Below, one piece after another: positions 57,995 through 64,000 of a DNA stretch of 64,000 nt. The notes under the pieces are model-generated. The model searched no databases. It saw nothing but the letters and a program-made list of their open reading frames with translations, and had not been told where the DNA came from. The stretch is from Lacticaseibacillus thailandensis DSM 22698 = JCM 13996 (lineage in GTDB: Bacteria > Bacillota > Bacilli > Lactobacillales > Lactobacillaceae), in the NCBI RefSeq assembly GCF_001312865.1, contig NZ_BBER01000005.1, forward strand, positions 1 through 64,000, in the 5' to 3' direction. Position 1 is the first letter of the stretch, and each line of letters opens with the position of its first letter. Position numbers and translations under genes: made by a program.

Positions 57995-59416
57995 CTAGTC
58001 TTTGTCGCGAATTACAGTGCGTAGTTCGTTGATGAATTCGATTGGATGGCGGGTTGCCCGTGAAACGTACTTGATGTTCAACAGGTCGTGCGTGGAGAGG
58101 TTGTGGGAAATGGAGTTCTTCCCGTACGTCCCAGTGCCCAAAGTCAATGATGGGGTGAGGCCGTTGAACAACCCACCGATACCCCCAAGTGAACCTGGGG
58201 TGTTGATCAGGATGCGGCAGGAAGGCATCTGATCGCCAAAGCGGCTAATTACGTCTTCATCAGTGGTGTGCAGTACCGCCGTGTGGCCAAGACCACCGTA
58301 GTTGAGAATGCCCAGGCACAGCTGGAAGGCTGCACTCTGCGTGTTAGCGATGTACATGGACAGCACTGGTGACAGCTTTTCGCCAGACAGCGGGTAGTTT
58401 ACACCGATACCATCAAGCTTGCCAATCAGTAACTGGGTACCAGCAGGTACCTTGATGCCAGCCATTTCCGCAATTTTTTTCAGCGGACTGACCAGCAACA
58501 GGGCCACGAACCGTGTGGCGCTGCGGGTCGATCACGGCATCCGCCAGCTTGTCGACTTCGTTATCCGGAACGAAGTAGGCGTGCTGCTTTTCGAACTCGG
58601 CTTTGACCTCATCCAGAATGTCGCGGTCAACGACCAAACTGTTTTCACTGGCACAAATCATCCCGTTGTCAAACGTCTTACTCATCATGATGTCCGCAAC
58701 AGCGGCCTTCACGTCGGCAGTCTTTTCAATGTAAACCGGAGCGTTACCAGGGCCCACACCCAAAGCGGGCTTACCCGTAGAGTAAGCGGCCTTGACCATA
58801 CCGGGACCACCAGTAGCGAGCACAATGGCCACACCAGGGTGGTTCATCAGGCGTTGGAAGCCTCGATACTTGGCTTGGAGATCCAACCAATCAGACCCTT
58901 AGGTGCGCCGGCAGCTTCAGCAGCGTTAGCCATCAACCGGGCAGTGGCGATCCCACATTCGAGGGCTTGTGGGTGCAAACTGAAGATGATGGCGTTGCGC
59001 GTCTTAAGTGCCAGCAGGATCTTGAAGATTACGGTCGAGGTGGGGTTGGTCACGGGCGTGACCCCCGCAATAACACCAAGGGGTTCGGCAATTTCGGTTA
59101 CCTTCTTGACGGGGTCGTCGGCGATGACGCCAACGGTCTTGTCATCCTTGATGGCCTTCCAGATATACTGAGCAGCGTAAATGTTCTTGATGGCCTTGTC
59201 TTCGGACTTGCCACGGCCGGTTTCCCGGTATGCGAGTTCGCCCAGTTCCTTGGCGTGAGCGGCAGCGGCCTGAACCATTGCCTCACAAATCGCGTCGACT
59301 TGCTCTTGACTAAAATGCTGATACTCGTTAAATGCGGCCTGGGCAGTTGCCACAAGGTCGTTGATGCTTGCTTCTACGTCGGATACTTCCTGTTTTTCCA
59401 TAGTTGCTTGCGCCAT
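57995..59416 (-). pseudogene. Acetaldehyde dehydrogenase (acetylating), two frameshifts
   Basis: Corresponds to the N-terminal half of AdhE or to a stand-alone EutE-type enzyme, 473 residues when repaired; no Fe-alcohol dehydrogenase part follows the stop. Motifs: RETGRGKSEDKAIKN, GVIAGVTPVTNPTSTVIFK, ATGGPGMVKAAYSTGKPALGVG, and the catalytic Cys in GMICASENS. Frames change near 58860 and 58490. It reduces acetyl-CoA to acetaldehyde with NADH, regenerating NAD in heterofermentation. Start at ATG 59416, with AAAGGA eight to ten bases upstream. Confidence 0.9.
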
Positions 59417-59466
59417 AGTCATCTTCCTTTGCTTGCGAATGAGTTTTTACATCTAATCCAATTACA

Positions 59467-59516
59467 ATAATAGTCCTGCAAATTGTCCTTGTAAACGCTC
59501 AGTGAAAACTTCACAA
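59467..59516 (-). promoter_or_regulatory. Promoter and Rex-like site of the aldehyde dehydrogenase gene
   Basis: On the - strand TTTACA, 17 nt, TATTAT (59495 to 59467) is a good promoter. Immediately upstream, TTGTGAAGTTTTCACTGA (59499-59516) resembles the redox repressor Rex site TTGTGAAATATTTCACAA, but with one base fewer in the centre. The position fits redox control; the spacing is off by one. Confidence 0.5.
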
Positions 59517-59682
59517 TCGCACTTGCTGCGGGACAAAAAGTGCCCACCGTTGGCAGGCTGAAGCCTATCCCATGATTCAGAAAATCGCTTACAAGGTTGC
59601 GGGTGGTGATGGGTTAACCGGGGGGTGCCGAGACGGTTCATGGTAGAATAAGGGGACAGACAAACTTTGGGAGGTTGAAGAT

Positions 59683-60581
59683 ATGGTGGTTGTAATTTCA
59701 GATGTAGTGGCGGCTGAAGTCGTTAGTGCTGTGGGTACCCCCGCACTGCAGGTGACCGTGGTGCTAAACGATGGCACCACCGGCGTGGCCACCGTGGCGA
59801 CTCCTGGGCGGCACGACGGTGGACCGGGTGTTGGTTTACTGGATGGCGGTGATCGGCTGCACGGTTTGGGCGTGCTCAAAGCCGTGAACCACGTCAACAC
59901 CACGTTGCACGACGAACTACGTGGACAGTCGCCCTTTAACCAGCGACAACGTGATGCCACCATCGCCGACGCGACGGTACCGACGACTGGCACCGTCTCG
60001 GGGTCAACGCCACCTTTGCGACCTCACTGGCGATTGCTCGGGCCGCCGCGAACTTTGAGGGTGTGCCATTGTACCGTTACCTCGGGGGGGTCGTAGCGGT
60101 TGGTCCGCGGCCCGCGGTGCCCCTTGCGCGTGATGGCGCTGACTTCCAGGCGCTATACAGCGTGGCAACGCCTAACGGTCCCCTGGGCGTCGCGTTGACC
60201 GACGTGCTGGCCGACCAGTTGGCTGCACCAGATGGTGGGCCTAACGCGCACCTGGCTGACCTGGTGGTTGCTATTCGTGCCCAGCGTGATGACGTCGTGC
60301 TTGTAGCCGTTGGCGCCACGGATACGGTGCCAGGCGTTACCAACCTGACAGCTTTGGCCGCGCCGTTAGCGACGTACGGCACCGTGACTGGCGCGCTGGT
60401 GGCTCTGCGTGGTGGCCAGCAAGTGGTGCAGCACGTGGCCGCGGATACGGATCCGTACGCTGCCGACTTGGCGGCCGCCCTAATGCGGCCGAGTCTGATC
60501 GTGCCGTCACGTGGTGGTAGCCAGGCGCACGTGATGAACCGGCTCCTGACGATTGGCCGGGAAATGGCGGCCGACTCTTAG
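59683..60581 (+). pseudogene. Degenerate enolase-like protein, one frameshift
   Basis: ATG 59683 behind GGGAGG. The first half follows the enolase N-terminal domain: ISDVVAAEVVSAVGTPALQV (enolase: xxxAREVLDSRGNPTVEV), HGLGVLKAVNHVNTTL, then after an indel near 59988 [18 protein letters not shown] and [10 protein letters not shown]. The enolase SGASTG loop is TPGRHDG, the NGGSHA motif is missing, and about 130 residues of the barrel are absent. The end [13 protein letters not shown] recalls enolase YNQLLRIE. About 299 residues against 430. Frame-repaired, it is a clear relative but cannot be a normal enolase. Confidence 0.65.
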
Positions 60582-60626
60582 TTAGACGGGACAATGCATT
60601 ATTGCAACATTAATCTGGGTCAAATA

Positions 60627-60684
60627 AAGGACCAAGGTTTGTACTGACACGCGTACGTGTCGGTGCTCACCGTGGTCCTTTTGG
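60627..60684. terminator. Long bidirectional terminator
   Basis: AAAGGACCAAGG with CCGTGGTCCTTTT, and CTGACACG/CGTGTCGG inside. It separates the convergent enolase-like and asparaginase genes. Confidence 0.85.
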
Positions 60685-60685
60685 T

Positions 60686-61657
60686 TTAACTAATAGCGTT
60701 ATTAACGTAAGCTTTGAGGTCGGCACCCTGCTTACCGTCGCTAAGACCGACGATCAGCTTGATACGCGCCTTTTGCCCGTTCAGGCCCTGGCAAAAGATG
60801 ATGCCCATCTTTTCCAGTTCGACGCCGCCGCCCTCATAATCATAGAAGCCTTCCGCCACCCCGTTAAAACAACGGGACACCAACACAATGGGCACGTGCC
60901 GGTCCAGCAACCGCTGGAGACCGGGCAAAGTTGCTGGCGGCAGGTTGCCGGCACCAAGGGCTTCAATGACCAGTCCGTTAGTGTTCTTCGGGAGGGCGTC
61001 GAACAACGTAGCGTCCATGCCCGCATACGCTTTGAGCAGGAAGACGTTAGGCACCACGTTATCAATGAGGCAGGCTTCCTGGTTGATCAATTCCTGGAAG
61101 AAGCGGACCCCATCCTTGGTCACCAACCCGATGGGCCCAAAGGTAGGTGTGCGGAACGTGGCGACGTTAGTGGTGTGGGTCTTGGTCACAAAGCGGGCCG
61201 TGTGGATCTCATCGTTCATCACCACCAGGCATCCTTTGTGCCGCGATTCGGGACTGGCCGCGGTACGAATGGCAGTGATGAAGTTGTACAGGCCGTCACT
61301 GCCGATTTCGTTGCTGGAACGCATGGCACCGGTGACGACCACCGGGATGGTGCTATCCAGCGTGAGGTCGAGGAAGTACGCGGTTTCCTCCAACGTGTCC
61401 GTACCGTGGGTGACCACGACGCCGTCGACGCCGTTAGCTTCAGCACGGCGAATTCGCTGGGCCAGCTCCAGCATGAGTTCCGGCGTCATGTGGGGAGAGG
61501 GTAGGTTGAAAATTTCCTCGGCGGTGACGTGGATGTCGGCACCCAACTGGTCGACCTGGCCCATGAGCGGGTTTTCCGCGCTGGGGGCCACATCACCCGC
61601 CGCGTTGGCGGTCATCGAAATGGTGCCGCCTGTGTGTAGAACCAAAATATTAGTCAT
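60686..61657 (-). CDS. ansA: L-asparaginase, type I-like
   Basis: A 323-residue cytoplasmic-type asparaginase hydrolysing Asn to Asp and ammonia. The two catalytic threonine motifs are present: LHTGGTISM (Thr12 region) and VVTHGTDTLEETAYFLDL (residues 81-98, with Thr86-Asp87), as well as GAMRSSNEIGSDG and VIEALGAGNLPP. No signal peptide. Frame intact. The ribosome site AGGAGTAAC is on the coding strand. A downstream amino-acid permease lies on the same strand further right but is separated by another gene. Confidence 0.93.
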   Translation of the reverse strand: MTNILVLHTGGTISMTANAAGDVAPSAENPLMGQVDQLGADIHVTAEEIFNLPSPHMTPELMLELAQRIRRAEANGVDGVVVTHGTDTLEETAYFLDLTLDSTIPVVVTGAMRSSNEIGSDGLYNFITAIRTAASPESRHKGCLVVMNDEIHTARFVTKTHTTNVATFRTPTFGPIGLVTKDGVRFFQELINQEACLIDNVVPNVFLLKAYAGMDATLFDALPKNTNGLVIEALGAGNLPPATLPGLQRLLDRHVPIVLVSRCFNGVAEGFYDYEGGGVELEKMGIIFCQGLNGQKARIKLIVGLSDGKQGADLKAYVNNAIS

Positions 61658-61849
61658 TAATAGTTACTCCTTTGACGGAAATTGTGTCCGTGTTTTAGTG
61701 TATGCCGAAACGCGGGTGAAGGGAACCGTCTCTCCCAACGAACAAGGCTAAATATATAGCGACTGGTCCGCCACGGTTGTTGGTGGGGTTGGAAACTGTC
61801 ATAATGGTATAAATTTGTAGCAACGTATCCTGGGAATGGGGCACAATTA

Positions 61850-63032
61850 ATGAAGAAACTGCAACTGGCTGGCGGAATTGTCGGCGTCATCCTGATAACC
61901 GCGTTGGGCGTGGGTGGCTACGTAAGCTTACACCATAGTGCTCAGCAGCATCGTCACCAACAGACATCGGCACTGACGGCATCGCGCCAGATTTTAGGTG
62001 CCCGCCAGACCTTTTGGCGACAACAGGGCAAGGTGACCGCTCAGGCTAGTAACAAGGGCCATCTGCAAGCTTTTCAGTACGCGCAAAATGCGACCATGGG
62101 CTCCACATGGATTTTTCACCGCGGGCAGTTAGGTGGGTACACCCGCATCAATTATCAGGAACTGAAGGCGCGGCTACGGAAAACAGATGCGGAGGCAGGG
62201 TCGACCGGTACTGCCTACCACTTTGCCACCATCAAGCAACTTAACCAGGCGTTGGCCAAGGCGAAGGCACACATTACCATTCGCCATTACAGCGATTTGT
62301 CCTACTATCGCGACGGGACCGTCAGCGTTCAGAATAACGGCTTTATTGCTAGCGGGCACCACCTGTACGCGTTGTCGATGGCATACGGGCAGAGTAGTGC
62401 TGAGCTGGGTGGTGTGGAGATGGCGCAGGTCTTCACGGACAAAGGGTTTACGGCGCCACGCCACCATCTCGGTAACCGGCAGATTGCGGGCAATTGGGTA
62501 GACAACGAGTACGACGCCCTACAGGTTCGTGACGGTCAGTTATATGTGACTGGTGGTAGTGGCAATTTTACGAGTGTTAGCCGCACGAACGTAGAAGACC
62601 TAGCTAAGCAATCGGCCACGTCGTTATACGCGAGTCGTTACCCTACGCAGGTGGCCACGGCCATGTATGCGGGTTACACCATCCCCCAAGCGACTGCGCG
62701 GGTGCTGGTGATCAGGAATATATGTACTTATTTCTGTCATCAACCAAGATGGTACGGCTCAAGGACGGCCACGCCACCGTGTTCCACAAGAGTACGGCCA
62801 AAAGTGTCGCGGATGATGCCCATGTAGATGCGCACGTGCGGCGGGTCTTTGCGGCTGCGGACCGGCAACGGCAGGCACGTACGCGGATGCTGTCTCCACG
62901 TTGGATGACGGTACCTACGAAGTGGTGTTTGTGCACACCTTGAACATGTTCACGCAGACTAACTACATGGATCAGCGCGACTACCAGCAGGCCACCATCC
63001 ATGATGGTCAGGTGACTTTTAAGGAAATGTAG
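61850..63032 (+). pseudogene. Secreted or membrane-anchored protein of unknown function, frameshifted
   Basis: Starts MKKLQLAGGIVGVILITALG, an N-terminal membrane anchor or signal, with no lipobox Cys. A 240-residue extracellular part follows (TYRINYQ-like region GGYTRINYQELKARL, HITIRHYSDLSYYRDGTVSV, MAQVFTDKGFTAPRHHL). The frame is lost near 62705; EYMYLFLSSTKMVRLKDGHAT and, later, EVVFVHTLNMFTQTNYMDQR continue in other frames to TAG 63030. Restored length about 394 residues. Similar anchored proteins of lactobacilli have no known function (DUF4767-like possibility, not verified). Confidence 0.6.
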
Positions 63033-63081
63033 CGCGCTGGCGCCAACGACTAGCTGTGGTCGCCTTACCGCGCTTAACTAC

Positions 63082-63142
63082 AGAGGGGACGTTGCCACTA
63101 GACACACGCGTTGGTGTCTGGCGGTAACGTCCCCCTTTATAT
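63082..63142. terminator. Terminator between convergent genes
   Basis: AGGGGACGTTGCC pairs with GGTAACGTCCCCCT, with GACAC/GTGTC inside. Confidence 0.75.
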
Positions 63143-63150
63143 GCAGATAT

Positions 63151-64000
63151 TTATTTATGTCGGTTAGTGCGCCAATAGTGGCACAGCACCGCAGCGATGA
63201 AGACAATGCCCACCACGAGCGGAATGCGGGTGCTAGGGTTGATGCCCATGAAGATGACGACGATGCCCAGGAAAATGAGGGTCAGGTAGTTACTCCACGG
63301 TGAGAACGGCATCCGGAATTGGTGTTCGCCGGCGACGATGGGGTGCTGCTTGCGAAACTGAATTTGGCTCAGCAAGATGACCACCCAGGGGATCAGCCCC
63401 GGCAGTACGCTGGAACTGTACACGATGACGAACAGGTTCTTGGTGCCCGGCCAGAGTAGCGGCACGATGAAGTTTAGTACCACGCCGATGCCGATACCGG
63501 CTGCAATTGTGACAACGGGCCAGAACGGAACCCCGTGGCGGTTCAGTTTGGTGAGACGGTGCGGTAGCTGCCCGGTTTCTGCCAGGGTGTAGCCCATACG
63601 GCTAGCACTGTAGATACCGGAGTTCGCACCAGACAGCGCGGCGGTGACCACGACAAAGTTGATGATTGTGGCGGCGGCCCCGATGCCGACTTTGGCAAAG
63701 GTTTCCACGAAGGGCGAACCGATTGTGCCGAGCTGATTCCACGGGTAGACCGTGACGATGACGAAGATGGCGCCAACGTAAAAGATCAGGATGCGACCAA
63801 CCGTGGACTGGATGGACTTCACGATGGTTGGCTGCGGGTTTTCCGCCTCCCCGGCGGTGATGCCGATGAGTTCGACCCCCTGGTACGACGCGACGACGAT
63901 GGCGAGGGCAAAGACGAAGCCGCTCACACCGCCGGTGAAGAACCCACCATGACTCCAGAGGTTGCTGAGGCCGATGGCGTAGCCACCGTTACCAAAACCA
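63151..64000 (-). CDS. Amino-acid permease (APC superfamily), 5' end beyond the window
   Basis: The frame stays open to the window edge (GFGNGGYAIGLSNLWSHGGF upstream of the first Met), so the N-terminal part is missing; 283 residues are visible. About eight helices: FVFALAIVVASYQGVELIGI with GITAGEAENPQPTIVKSI (the conserved APC motif after helix 6), NFVVVTAALSGANSGIYSASRM, LNRHGVPFWPVVTIAAG, and two C-terminal helices. This is the AAT/CycA-like branch that imports amino acids by proton symport. Substrate not determined. Confidence 0.9.
   Translation of the reverse strand, partial: GFGNGGYAIGLSNLWSHGGFFTGGVSGFVFALAIVVASYQGVELIGITAGEAENPQPTIVKSIQSTVGRILIFYVGAIFVIVTVYPWNQLGTIGSPFVETFAKVGIGAAATIINFVVVTAALSGANSGIYSASRMGYTLAETGQLPHRLTKLNRHGVPFWPVVTIAAGIGIGVVLNFIVPLLWPGTKNLFVIVYSSSVLPGLIPWVVILLSQIQFRKQHPIVAGEHQFRMPFSPWSNYLTLIFLGIVVIFMGINPSTRIPLVVGIVFIAAVLCHYWRTNRHK

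Overview
The window looks like chromosomal DNA of a Gram-positive, low-oxygen fermenter of the family Lactobacillaceae, probably a relatively GC-rich lineage such as Levilactobacillus or a neighbour (genus is an inference). The clues are an LPxTG-anchored serine-rich surface protein, luxS, padC with padR, a D-aspartate-ligase-like ATP-grasp gene, a ClpL-type chaperone behind a perfect CIRCE element, LmrCD-type half transporters, and strong AGGAGG ribosome binding sites. No tRNA, rRNA or CRISPR array is visible.

Layout. 1-3.4 kb: surface adhesin end and a ydbS-ydbT pair. 3.5-6.3 kb: luxS, then two tandem zinc-knuckle/AP2 genes, each behind a strongly folded leader. 6.4-12.2 kb: nanE, an EAL phosphodiesterase, an orphan sulfonate-type binding protein, and an acyl-activating enzyme coupled to a membrane acyltransferase. 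12.5-18 kb: heavy-metal P-ATPase, a possible small RNA, tyrosine phosphatase, membrane glycerophosphodiesterase. 18.1-20 kb: padC/padR and a macrodomain protein. 20.2-25.4 kb: a 600-nt leader with two isoleucine-rich mini-ORFs and hairpins, followed by amidohydrolase, oppA and M20 dipeptidase. 26.6-31.9 kb: an AT-richer PTS/PRD-regulator/GH1 beta-glucoside cluster. 32-38.7 kb: ATP-grasp ligase, universal stress protein, TetR, AI-2E-type exporter, gpmA, pstS-like gene. 39.2-40.9 kb: AT-rich DUF262 gene. 41-55.4 kb: clpL, cardiolipin synthase, two drug-export ABC systems with a TetR regulator, and a Na/K-type P-ATPase. 55.6-64 kb: cold-shock-like protein, HAD hydrolase, DsbA-like protein, acetaldehyde dehydrogenase, a degenerate enolase-like gene, asparaginase, a secreted protein and an amino-acid permease cut by the window end.

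About two dozen genes, including housekeeping ones such as gpmA, carry one-base indels, often in short homopolymers, with full homology continuing in the next frame. The simplest reading is uncorrected long-read sequencing error rather than mass pseudogenisation. These genes are listed as interrupted (type pseudogene) with the inferred intact span.

Best candidates for something undescribed: the tandem Ile-rich mini-ORF/hairpin leader (20.2-20.8 kb), the structured leaders of the two AP2 genes (4.26-4.39 and 5.30-5.37 kb), the enolase-like protein without enolase active-site motifs (59.7-60.6 kb), the GH1 enzyme with Gln at the acid/base position, and a small-RNA candidate with repeated TGAACA half-sites (14.36-14.59 kb).
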